Assembly: GCA_017380995.1 (NCBI GenBank)
Contig: JAFOCY010000175.1
Location: 1-8,032, forward strand
DNA from: Oscillibacter sp.
GTDB lineage: Bacteria > Bacillota > Clostridia > Oscillospirales > Oscillospiraceae
Direction of reading: 5' to 3'
Length of the DNA stretch: 8,032 bases
In this document: piece after piece, positions 1 to 6,002 of the stretch
Position numbering within the stretch: the stretch's first letter is position 1
Layout of the letters: the number at the start of each line of letters is the position of its first letter
Notes under the pieces: model-generated
What the model saw: the letters and a program-made list of their open reading frames with translations, nothing else
Told to the model about the DNA's origin: nothing
Database searches by the model: none
Made by a program: the position numbers and the translations under genes

Positions 1-1
1 C

Positions 2-670
2 GTTGCCTGCGGCTATCACGCCGGCGACCCCCTGGTGATGGCCAAGACTGTGGCTGCGGCGAAGGCCGCAGGTGTTGCCGTCGGCGCTCACCCCGGCTAT
101 CCCGATCTGATGGGCTTTGGCCGGCGCAACATGGTGGTCTCCCCCAAGGAGGCAAAAGCTTACATCCAGTACCAGGTTGGCGCTCTCATGGCGTTCTGCC
201 AGGCACAGGGCGTGAAGCTGCAGCACTGCAAGCCCCACGGCGCGTTCTACAACATGGCCGCCAAGGACATGGACCTCTCCCTCGCCATTGCTGAAGGCAT
301 TGCTGAGATCGACAAGGACATCATTCTTCTGGGCCTTGCCGGCAGCAAGATGCTGGAAGCCGGTAAGCAGATGGGCCTGAAGGTGGCCAGCGAGGTCTTC
401 GCGGACCGTGCCTACCAGGCTGACGGCTCCCTGGTGCCCCGCAGCAAGCCCGGCGCAGTGATCCACGACAAGGACGAGGCCATTGCCCGTACCATCCGCA
501 TGGTCACTGAGGGCAAGGTCACCGCCATCACCGGCGAGGAAGTTTCCATCGACGCACATTCCATCTGCGTCCACGGCGACAACCCCTCTGCCGTGGAGTT
601 TGTCAAGAACATCCGCGCCAGACTGGAGGCGGAAGGCGTGACCATCGCCCCCATCGAGGAAATCGTATAA
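2..670 (+). CDS. pxpA: 5-oxoprolinase subunit A (LamB/YcsF family), 5' partial
   Basis: This is the cytoplasmic subunit A of the three-part ATP-dependent 5-oxoprolinase, which hydrolyses 5-oxo-L-proline to L-glutamate together with PxpB and PxpC. The reading frame is open from the first bases of the window. An in-frame ATG at 35 is internal, because the conserved family motif ACGYHAGDP is encoded before and across it (about 5-31). Further LamB/YcsF signatures follow in the usual order: GAHPGYPDLMGFGRR, CKPHGAFYNM, FADRAYQADGSLVPR, PGAVI, and ICVHGDNPSAV near the C-terminus. The visible part is 222 residues and the family is usually about 245-255, so only about 30 N-terminal residues are missing. 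The gene ends with TAA and is followed 48 bases later by the transporter gene. The operon promoter must lie upstream of the window. All nine visible proline codons are CCC, which suggests strong codon selection. Family assignment is very secure; the enzymatic role is known from family members and not shown here. Confidence 0.95.
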   Translation, partial: VACGYHAGDPLVMAKTVAAAKAAGVAVGAHPGYPDLMGFGRRNMVVSPKEAKAYIQYQVGALMAFCQAQGVKLQHCKPHGAFYNMAAKDMDLSLAIAEGIAEIDKDIILLGLAGSKMLEAGKQMGLKVASEVFADRAYQADGSLVPRSKPGAVIHDKDEAIARTIRMVTEGKVTAITGEEVSIDAHSICVHGDNPSAVEFVKNIRARLEAEGVTIAPIEEIV

Positions 671-718
671 GCGTCTCCCCCGGTTACACCAACACAATCA
701 AAAAGGAGAGTATCTTTT

Positions 719-1936
719 ATGAAGGAGACTAAGAAGAGTAACTCTGTAGCCATCGGCGCAGCGTTTCTGATGGCCACTTCCGCCATCGGCCCCGGCTTCC
801 TGACCCAGACCAGTAACTTTACCGCCACTTACATGGCATCCTTCGCCTTCGTCATTTTCTTTGTCATCGTCGCTGACATGATTGCCCAGAGCAACGTCTG
901 GTCCATCATCGGCGCATCCGGCCTCCGCGGCCCCGAGATCGCCAACAAGGTCCTGCCCGGTCTGGGCGTCGCCCTGGTGGTAATGGTTGCCATTGGCGGA
1001 CTGGCCTTCAATATCGGCAATGTGGGCGGCGTGGCCCTCGGTCTTGATGCCCTGCTGGGCCTCAACGAGAAGGTTGGCTCCGCGCTGGCCGGCATCATCG
1101 GCATCTGCATCTTCCTCTCCAAGAGCGGCAACAAGATCGTTGACACAGTGGCCAAGGCCTGCGGCGCCACCATCATCGTCGTCATGCTGATCGTCTGCTT
1201 CAAGGCGCAGCCCCCCGTTGCAGACGCTGTTGTCCATATCTTCACTCCCGAGAACCCCAAGGATCTGATCCCCGTCATGGTCACCCTGATCGGCGGCTCC
1301 TGCGGCGGCTACATCACCTTTTCCGGCGCACACCGCCTGCTGGATGCCGGCAACGGCGGCTCCCCCGAGGATGTTGGCTTCTTCCGCAAGTCCGTTTTGA
1401 CCGGCATCACTGTTTCCGGTACCGTCCGCGTGCTGTTGTTCCTGTCCGTGCTGGGTATCTGCACCGCCGGCGGCGCCGCTGCTGCTGAAGCCATCAAGTC
1501 CGCTTCCAACCCCGCTGCCGCTGCCTTTGAGCTGGCTCTGGGCACCTTCGGCCTGAAGCTTTTCGGCCTGGCTCTCTTCGCAGCCGGTATCACCTCTGTC
1601 GTGGGCGCTGCCTACACCTCTGTTACCTTCCTGGCTACCCTCCATCCCTTCATCAAGAAGAACAGCAACTGGTTTGTCATCGCCTTCATCGCTGTGTCCA
1701 CCGTGATCATGGTGGTCCTGGGCGGTGCCAAGCGCCTGGTCATCCTGGCTGGTGCTATCAATGGTGTGATCCTGCCTGTGTCTCTGGCCTGCATGCTGCT
1801 GGGCTGCAACAAGAAGGAAATCGTGGGCGAGTATAAGCATCCCAAGTGGCTGGCCATCCTGGGCTGGATCGTGGTTGCCATCACCGGCTACCTGGCCATC
1901 ACCACTCTGCCCAACATCATGAATGTCTTCAAGTAA
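719..1936 (+). CDS. Nramp-fold transporter, YcsG-like, linked to 5-oxoprolinase
   Basis: This 405-residue integral membrane protein has about 11 hydrophobic segments and resembles the Nramp-related YcsG proteins that sit beside pxpA homologues in Bacillus. The start is fixed by AAGGAG at 703-708, ten bases before the ATG. The N-terminal helix carries GPGFLTQTSNF (residues 24-34), which matches the Nramp helix-1 opening GPGF. However, the metal-binding DPGN tetrapeptide of true Mn/Fe transporters is not visible there. The helix-6 region (about 191-206) reads IGGSCGGYITFSGAHR and lacks the canonical metal-binding MPH motif. The usual annotation 'divalent metal transporter' is therefore doubtful. 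From its position between pxpA and pxpB I infer that it imports 5-oxoproline, a related amino acid, or another solute of this pathway. Metal transport remains possible. The fold assignment is firm and the substrate is unknown. Confidence 0.85.
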   Translation: MKETKKSNSVAIGAAFLMATSAIGPGFLTQTSNFTATYMASFAFVIFFVIVADMIAQSNVWSIIGASGLRGPEIANKVLPGLGVALVVMVAIGGLAFNIGNVGGVALGLDALLGLNEKVGSALAGIIGICIFLSKSGNKIVDTVAKACGATIIVVMLIVCFKAQPPVADAVVHIFTPENPKDLIPVMVTLIGGSCGGYITFSGAHRLLDAGNGGSPEDVGFFRKSVLTGITVSGTVRVLLFLSVLGICTAGGAAAAEAIKSASNPAAAAFELALGTFGLKLFGLALFAAGITSVVGAAYTSVTFLATLHPFIKKNSNWFVIAFIAVSTVIMVVLGGAKRLVILAGAINGVILPVSLACMLLGCNKKEIVGEYKHPKWLAILGWIVVAITGYLAITTLPNIMNVFK

Positions 1937-1971
1937 TTTTCCGTTTTCGGACACGGTCCCTGATCAATGAC

Positions 1972-2002
1972 CCGGAGGCCCGCACAGCGCGGGCCTTTCC
2001 GG
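1972..2002 (+). terminator. Intra-operon GC-rich hairpin, weak terminator or attenuator
   Basis: GGCCCGC (1977-1983) pairs perfectly with GCGGGCC (1989-1995) around the five-base loop ACAGC. CCGGA (1972-1976) can extend the stem with TCCGG (1998-2002) across a two-base bulge. Only three T residues follow the inner stem, so as an intrinsic terminator it looks weak and leaky. It sits between the transporter stop and the pxpB ribosome binding site. It could reduce expression of downstream genes, mark a processing site, or protect the 3' end of the upstream message. Confidence 0.5.
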
Positions 2003-2025
2003 TAAATCCATGAAAGGAGCCCTAC

Positions 2026-2763
2026 ATGGCTGAAGTCAGATTCCTGCTCACCGGCGATACCTCTGTGACGGTGGAATTCGGCAATGAGATCTCTACAGAG
2101 ATCAACGCCAAGATTCGTGCTTTCAACATCGCCCTGCAGCAGAGCAAGATCCCCGGCATCGTGGAAACGGTGCCCACCTACCGCTCCCTGGCCGTTCATT
2201 ATGACCCTGAAGTGATCCTCTACGGTGCTCTGGTAAAAAAGCTTAAGGGCCTGCTGGGCCAGCTGGACAGCATCCAGATCCCCCCCAGTGACGTTTTGGA
2301 GATCCCCGTTCTCTATGGCGGAGAGGAAGGCCCTGATATTGAGTTCGTGGCGGAGCACAACGGCAAGACCGTCCAGGAGGTCATCGACATCCACACCTCC
2401 ACGGAGTATCTCATTTATATGCTGGGCTTCACCCCCGGCTTCACCTATCTTGGCGGTATGAGCGAGGAGATCGCCACCCCCCGCCTCAAGACCCCCCGCG
2501 TACTGATCCCCGGCGGCAGCGTTGGTATCGCCGGCGCCCAGACCGGTGTCTATCCCATTGACTCTCCGGGAGGCTGGCAGCTCATTGGCCGCACTCCTGT
2601 GCGGATGTATGATCCCGACCGCGCCACCCCCATCCTGCCCGAGGCCGGCCAGTATATCAAGTTCTATGCCATCGACAAGGCCGAGTATGACCGCATTGCC
2701 GCCCTGGAGGCGGGAGAGGGATACACCGTCCGGCGTCACCCCAGAAAGGAGGCCGCGGAATGA
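2026..2763 (+). CDS. pxpB: 5-oxoprolinase subunit B (KipI/AHS1 family)
   Basis: This 245-residue cytoplasmic protein is the KipI-type subunit that pairs with PxpC and acts with PxpA in ATP-dependent 5-oxoproline hydrolysis. AAAGGAG at 2013-2019 lies six bases before the ATG. The N-terminal domain opens with GDTSVTVEFG (residues 10-19). The C-terminal, cyclophilin-like AHS1 domain has the full family signature: GFTPGFTYLGG (134-144), TPRLKTPR (151-158), GSVGIAGAQTGVYPIDS (164-180) and PGGWQLIGRTP (181-191). Length is normal for the family. Its TGA stop overlaps the pxpC ATG by four bases, so the two subunits are probably made at coupled rates, which fits their known heteromeric complex. In Bacillus the homologue KipI also inhibits the sporulation kinase KinA. 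Nothing here tests that role, and the pxpA/pxpC context favours the oxoprolinase function. Confidence 0.96.
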   Translation: MAEVRFLLTGDTSVTVEFGNEISTEINAKIRAFNIALQQSKIPGIVETVPTYRSLAVHYDPEVILYGALVKKLKGLLGQLDSIQIPPSDVLEIPVLYGGEEGPDIEFVAEHNGKTVQEVIDIHTSTEYLIYMLGFTPGFTYLGGMSEEIATPRLKTPRVLIPGGSVGIAGAQTGVYPIDSPGGWQLIGRTPVRMYDPDRATPILPEAGQYIKFYAIDKAEYDRIAALEAGEGYTVRRHPRKEAAE

Positions 2764-3710
2764 GCATCACCATCATCAATCCCGGTATGATGACCACCGT
2801 CCAGGACCTGGGCCGTGTGGGCTACCAGCAGTTCGGCGTGTCTGTCTCCGGCGTTATGTGCCCCCGCAGTGCTACTCTGGCGAATATCCTGGTGGGTAAT
2901 GAGGACGGCGAGGCCGTTCTGGAGTGCACCATGATGGGCCCCCAGATCCAGTTTGATACTGACAACTGCATCGCCATCACCGGCGGCGACCTTGGTCCCA
3001 TGCTGGACGGCAAGCCCGTAGCCAACTATACCGCCATCGCCGTGAAGGCCGGCCAGGTTCTGCGCTTTACCATGCCCAAGGTGGGCTGCCGCGCCTTTGT
3101 TTCCTTTGCCGGCGGCCTGGATATTGAGCCTGTGATGGGCAGCCGCTCTACCTACATGAAGGCCAAGATCGGCGGCGTGGAAGGCCGCAAGCTCCAGAAG
3201 GGCGATGTCATCAAGTTCCGCGCTCCCAAGGCAGACCTTCCCAAGCTGGATCTGCGGCATATGGCTCCGGAGTTCAAGCCCCGGGCTGAGTACACCGTCC
3301 GCGTGGTCCTTGGCCCTCAGGACGACTATTTTACCGACGAGGGTGTGAAGGCATTCCTTTCCGAGGTCTATACTGTGACGCCTGAATTTGACCGCATGGG
3401 CTGCCGACTCAGCGGCGCGGTCATCGCTCACAAGGACGGCGGTGATATCATTTCCGACGGCATCTCCTTCGGCGCCATCCAGGTGCCCTCCTCCGGCACT
3501 CCCATCATCATGCTGGGTGACCGCCAGACCACCGGCGGCTACACCAAGATCGCAAACGTCATCTCCGCGGACTTCCGCATCCTGGCCCAGCTGAAGGCCG
3601 GCGATAAGGTCCGTTTCGAAAAGGTTTCCATTACTGCCGCACAGGACGCCCTCATCGCCCAGAAGAAGGCGCTGAAGTGTCTGCGCAGCGCTCTGGACCC
3701 CAAGGTCTAA
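2760..3710 (+). CDS. pxpC: 5-oxoprolinase subunit C (biotin-dependent carboxyltransferase-like, AHS2/KipA family)
   Basis: This 316-residue protein is the KipA/AHS2 partner of PxpB and completes the cytoplasmic 5-oxoprolinase. The ATG overlaps the pxpB stop (ATGA), and AAAGGAGG at 2745-2752 lies inside the end of pxpB, seven bases upstream. Family landmarks appear in order: TVQDLGRVGYQQFGV (residues 13-27), ITGGDLGP (73-80), RAFVSFAGGLDIEPVMGSRS (111-130), SDGISFGAIQVPSSGTP (232-248), and GDRQTTGGYTKIA (253-265). The length and motif set look intact. The fold is shared with the carboxyltransferase part of urea amidolyase and related enzymes, so automated names often say 'biotin-dependent carboxyltransferase'. 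No biotin carrier or biotin carboxylase gene is present here, and with pxpA in the same operon oxoprolinase is the better call. The ycsI-like gene follows after 26 bases. Confidence 0.95.
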   Translation: MSITIINPGMMTTVQDLGRVGYQQFGVSVSGVMCPRSATLANILVGNEDGEAVLECTMMGPQIQFDTDNCIAITGGDLGPMLDGKPVANYTAIAVKAGQVLRFTMPKVGCRAFVSFAGGLDIEPVMGSRSTYMKAKIGGVEGRKLQKGDVIKFRAPKADLPKLDLRHMAPEFKPRAEYTVRVVLGPQDDYFTDEGVKAFLSEVYTVTPEFDRMGCRLSGAVIAHKDGGDIISDGISFGAIQVPSSGTPIIMLGDRQTTGGYTKIANVISADFRILAQLKAGDKVRFEKVSITAAQDALIAQKKALKCLRSALDPKV

Positions 3711-3718
3711 AAAATTAT

Positions 3719-3726
3719 AAAGGAGG
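3719..3726 (+). promoter_or_regulatory. Ribosome binding site deciding the ycsI-like start
   Basis: AAAGGAGG lies ten bases before the ATG at 3737 and just after the pxpC stop. It argues against the in-frame upstream ATG at 3677, which falls inside pxpC and would add 20 residues unlike the family N-terminus. Confidence 0.85.
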
Positions 3727-3736
3727 ACTGTGTCCT

Positions 3737-4561
3737 ATGGCATTTGATATCACCCCTTATATTGATAAGTCCCCCGCTGAAGTCCGCGCCGCCATCCGCA
3801 AAGGTGACATTGACTTCCCTACCGCCGGCATGAGCCGTGGCTATGCACAGGCAAACCTCATCATCCTGCCTCCTGAGTACGCCGCTGACTTTGAGGAGTT
3901 CGCCAAGCTCAATCCCTTCCCCTGCCCCATTCTGGAGATCATCAAGGGTACCCCTGAGACCCACGATATGGGCGAGGGCGGCAATATCTGCTCTGATATT
4001 CCCCGTTACCGCATCTATCGGGACGGCGTTTGGGACGGCAAGGAGATCACGGATGTGACCGAGTATTGGAAGGAAGGGTATGTGGGCTTCCTCATTGGCT
4101 GCTCCTTCTCCTTCGAGGAGGCGCTGATGGCCGCCGGCATCGAGGTTCGCCATATTGCCACCGGCCGCAATGTCCCTATGTACAAGACCAACATCCAGAC
4201 CGTCAAGGCCGGTCCCTTCGAAGGCCCCATGGTCTGCTCCATGCGTCCCATGACCCCCGAGAACGCCCAGAAGGCCTATGACATCACCGTGAAGATGCCC
4301 AACGTCCACGGCGCTCCCGTCCATATGGGCGATGCTGCAGAGGTGGGAGTTGCTGACGTGATGAAGCCCGACTATGGCGAGGCAGTGGATATCTACGAGG
4401 GTGAGATCCCCGTCTTCTGGCCCTGCGGCGTCACCCCCCAGGCAGCTGTGGAGAACGCAAAGCCCCCCATCGCCATCACCCACGCTCCCGGCCATATGTT
4501 TATTACCGATATCATCAATTCGGAGCTGAACGACTACCTGGAAGCCAAGAAGCACAAGTAA
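3737..4561 (+). CDS. YcsI/DUF1445 family protein, putative hydro-lyase, D-glutamate cyclase family
   Basis: This 274-residue cytoplasmic protein belongs to the YcsI/UPF0317 (DUF1445) family, often named 'putative hydro-lyase'. Recognisable blocks are RGYAQANLIILP (residues 34-45), DIPRYRIYRDG (87-97), VGFLIGCSFSFEEAL (116-130), GRNVPMYKTNIQT (143-155), GPMVCSMRPM (163-172), PVHMGD (194-199), PVFWPCGVTPQA (225-236) and ITHAPGHMFITD (247-258). The mammalian mitochondrial enzyme DGLUCY, which interconverts D-glutamate and 5-oxo-D-proline, contains a region of this family plus another domain. Whether the bacterial single-domain protein has that activity is uncertain. Its place directly behind pxpABC supports a role in 5-oxoproline or glutamate metabolism, but this is inference. 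The length is typical and no key block appears to be missing. It is the last gene of the operon and is followed by a strong terminator. Confidence 0.92.
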   Translation: MAFDITPYIDKSPAEVRAAIRKGDIDFPTAGMSRGYAQANLIILPPEYAADFEEFAKLNPFPCPILEIIKGTPETHDMGEGGNICSDIPRYRIYRDGVWDGKEITDVTEYWKEGYVGFLIGCSFSFEEALMAAGIEVRHIATGRNVPMYKTNIQTVKAGPFEGPMVCSMRPMTPENAQKAYDITVKMPNVHGAPVHMGDAAEVGVADVMKPDYGEAVDIYEGEIPVFWPCGVTPQAAVENAKPPIAITHAPGHMFITDIINSELNDYLEAKKHK

Positions 4562-4595
4562 GGCCTGATAAATTTCCTCACTTTCCTTTCCTATG

Positions 4596-4635
4596 CGGCA
4601 AGGACCCCGGAGGTTTCCGGGGTCCTTGCCGTTTT
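4596..4635 (+). terminator. Strong intrinsic terminator of the pxp operon
   Basis: A perfect 16-bp stem (4596-4611 with 4616-4631) closes a four-base loop GGTT and is followed directly by TTTT and then GTTGATTT. The stem is GC-rich. The opposite strand has no T run beyond its side of the stem, so termination is expected mainly for + strand transcripts. It separates the oxoprolinase operon from the rpoN unit. Confidence 0.92.
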
Positions 4636-4640
4636 GTTGA

Positions 4641-4669
4641 TTTACAGTTTTCGACAAAGGTGCTATCAT
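4641..4669 (+). promoter_or_regulatory. Predicted housekeeping sigma promoter of rpoN
   Basis: TTTACA (4641-4646) and TATCAT (4664-4669) each match five of six consensus bases and are separated by exactly 17 bases. Transcription would begin near 4676-4677 and give a leader of about 17 bases that still contains the rpoN ribosome binding site. The -35 box begins only ten bases after the terminator stem. No -24/-12 type (GG...GC) promoter is apparent in this gap. Confidence 0.65.
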
Positions 4670-4681
4670 GAGAAGAAAGAG

Positions 4682-4687
4682 AGGAGG
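4682..4687 (+). promoter_or_regulatory. Ribosome binding site deciding the rpoN start
   Basis: AGGAGG lies six bases before the ATG at 4694. The frame is open further upstream to a TTG at 4634, but that codon is in the terminator tail and before the predicted promoter, so 4694 is the real start. Confidence 0.88.
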
Positions 4688-4693
4688 AATGGT

Positions 4694-5998
4694 ATGAACG
4701 ATATCGTGCTGAGCCACCAGCTGCGCCAAGAACTGAGCCCTCAGCTCCTCCAGTCTATCAAGCTTCTGCAGATGACTTCCCAGGAACTTTCCGACTACCT
4801 TACCCGCCTTCGGGAGGAAAATCCGCTTCTGGAGGGAAAAGAACCCCTCCGCCGGGAGTACGAAGCCCTGCGCCGAAAGGCCAGCTGGGTGGACGCGGGT
4901 ATCAGAGTTCACCCACTGGAGGAGGGAGCTGAACGGGGGAGGCGGGACCGGGAAATGGAGAGTCTGCGGACCTTCCTCCTGGACCAGCTGGATCGTTTGC
5001 GCCTGCGGAAAGACCTCCGGGATCTTTGCCGGTATCTTGCCTGCCTCGTGGATGAGAATGGCTATCTGGACCGGGAGGACCTGCCCCGGGCAGTTCCCGG
5101 GGATCTTTTAGACGAGGCAATGTCGGTCCTTCAGTCCCTGGACCCGCCGGGCGTGGGAGCTGGGGACCTTTCCCAATGCCTTTTGCTGCAGCTGCGGCGA
5201 AAAAAGAAGTCTTCCGACCTGGCCCTGGAGATCGTAAAGGGGTTTCTTCCCCAGCTGGGGCAGCGCCGCTATGGCGCCATTGCCAAGGCTCTGGGAGTAA
5301 AAGAGGAGGCAGTCCGGTCTGCGGCGGAAGAGATCGCCGCCCTGGAACCCCGGCCAGGACAGGCTTTTCAGGCGGAGGAAGAAACCCTTTATGTACGCCC
5401 TGATGTGTTCGTGGCGGAGATCGACGGGCAGTGGCAAATCCTTTTGAACGACTATTACCTTCCGCGGTTCCAAATCAGCAGCTACTATACCCGTCTTTTG
5501 GAGGAGTCAGAAGACAGGGAGACCCGGACTTATCTGAAAGAGAAAATGCGCCAGGCCCAGTGGGTCCTGGAAGGCCTGGAACGCCGGGGGACCACGCTGC
5601 GCCGCTGTGCCCAGGCTGTTTTGGAAGCCCAGAAGCCCTTCTTTACAGGTACCACCTGGGAGCTTGCTCCCATGAGCATGGCGGCTCTTGCGGAGAAATT
5701 GGAGCTGCATCCCTCCACCGTCACCCGGGCAATCCAGGGGAAATACCTGCAGTGCCGCCGGGGCACCTATCCGCTGAAGTATTTTTTCTCCCCCGCCATC
5801 GGGCAAGGACCCTCTCAGCAGGCGGTGAAGTGCCGACTGCTGGAGCTGATCAAGGAAGAAGACCCCAAACATCCCTTGAGCGACCAGACTCTGTGCGATG
5901 CCCTGAACGCAGGAGGCGCCGGAGTGTCCCGCCGGACGGTTGCCAAGTACCGTGCCCAGATGGGCGTCAGCGCCGCGTGGTCACGCAGAAAGGAGTAA
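4694..5998 (+). CDS. rpoN: RNA polymerase sigma-54 factor
   Basis: This 434-residue protein is the alternative sigma factor that directs RNA polymerase to -24/-12 promoters and needs an ATP-driven activator protein to open them. The N-terminal activator-responsive region I is clear: the glutamine- and leucine-rich LSHQLRQELSPQLLQSIKLL (residues 6-25), ending at ENPLLE (42-47). A short charged linker follows. The core-binding domain includes SLDPPGVGAGDLSQCLLLQL (148-167) and LEPRPGQAF (217-225). The DNA-binding part has PDVFVAEIDGQWQILLN (236-252), a helix-turn-helix around MSMAALAEKLELHPSTVTRA (327-346), LKYFFS (361-366), and the RpoN box VSRRTVAKYR (411-420). Length is at the short end of normal. 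Its own promoter is predicted upstream, and it is the first gene of a three-gene unit. No enhancer-binding activator gene is visible in the window, so its regulon cannot be inferred. Confidence 0.96.
   Translation: MNDIVLSHQLRQELSPQLLQSIKLLQMTSQELSDYLTRLREENPLLEGKEPLRREYEALRRKASWVDAGIRVHPLEEGAERGRRDREMESLRTFLLDQLDRLRLRKDLRDLCRYLACLVDENGYLDREDLPRAVPGDLLDEAMSVLQSLDPPGVGAGDLSQCLLLQLRRKKKSSDLALEIVKGFLPQLGQRRYGAIAKALGVKEEAVRSAAEEIAALEPRPGQAFQAEEETLYVRPDVFVAEIDGQWQILLNDYYLPRFQISSYYTRLLEESEDRETRTYLKEKMRQAQWVLEGLERRGTTLRRCAQAVLEAQKPFFTGTTWELAPMSMAALAEKLELHPSTVTRAIQGKYLQCRRGTYPLKYFFSPAIGQGPSQQAVKCRLLELIKEEDPKHPLSDQTLCDALNAGGAGVSRRTVAKYRAQMGVSAAWSRRKE
5989..5995 (+). promoter_or_regulatory. Ribosome binding site deciding the MATE start
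   Basis: AAAGGAG directly abuts the rpoN TAA stop (5996-5998) and lies seven bases before the ATG at 6003. It rules against an upstream in-frame ATG at 5940 inside rpoN, and its position favours coupled translation. Confidence 0.85.
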
Positions 5999-6002
5999 CG
6001 CG

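Noticed and set aside
671..718. Possible internal promoter between pxpA and the transporter
   Set aside because: No convincing -35 and -10 pair was found; the gap holds only the ribosome binding site AAGGAG.
698..1954. Long antisense ORF (418 codons) opposite the transporter gene
   Set aside because: It encodes a glycine-, aspartate- and histidine-rich low-complexity product with no recognisable family, as expected opposite a gene with strongly biased GC-rich codons. The + strand gene has family motifs and a ribosome binding site.
1955..1972. Small alternative pairing GGTC with GACC around TGATCA upstream of the operon hairpin
   Set aside because: Only four pairs with a weak central palindrome; it is not strong enough to claim a switching leader or riboswitch.
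1888..2739. Antisense ORF opposite pxpB
   Set aside because: No family resemblance; it is a shadow of a clearly conserved gene on the + strand.
2760..3710. Reading pxpC as part of an acetyl-CoA or urea carboxylase system
   Set aside because: No biotin carboxylase or biotin carrier gene is present, and the pxpA and pxpB neighbours point to 5-oxoprolinase.
4634..4693. Possible TTG start giving rpoN 20 extra residues
   Set aside because: It lies in the terminator tail and upstream of the predicted promoter, while AGGAGG is ideally placed for the ATG at 4694 and the family N-terminus begins there.
3707..4912. Antisense ORF of 401 codons crossing the terminator and two gene boundaries
   Set aside because: It spans the ycsI-like gene, a strong terminator and the start of rpoN, and its product resembles nothing known to me. 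It is most likely an open-frame artefact of codon bias.
5935..5956. RpoN box has Ser instead of the first Ala of ARRTVAKYR
   Set aside because: The rest of the box is intact, and I believe serine at this position is common in Firmicute sigma-54 proteins, so it does not suggest loss of function.
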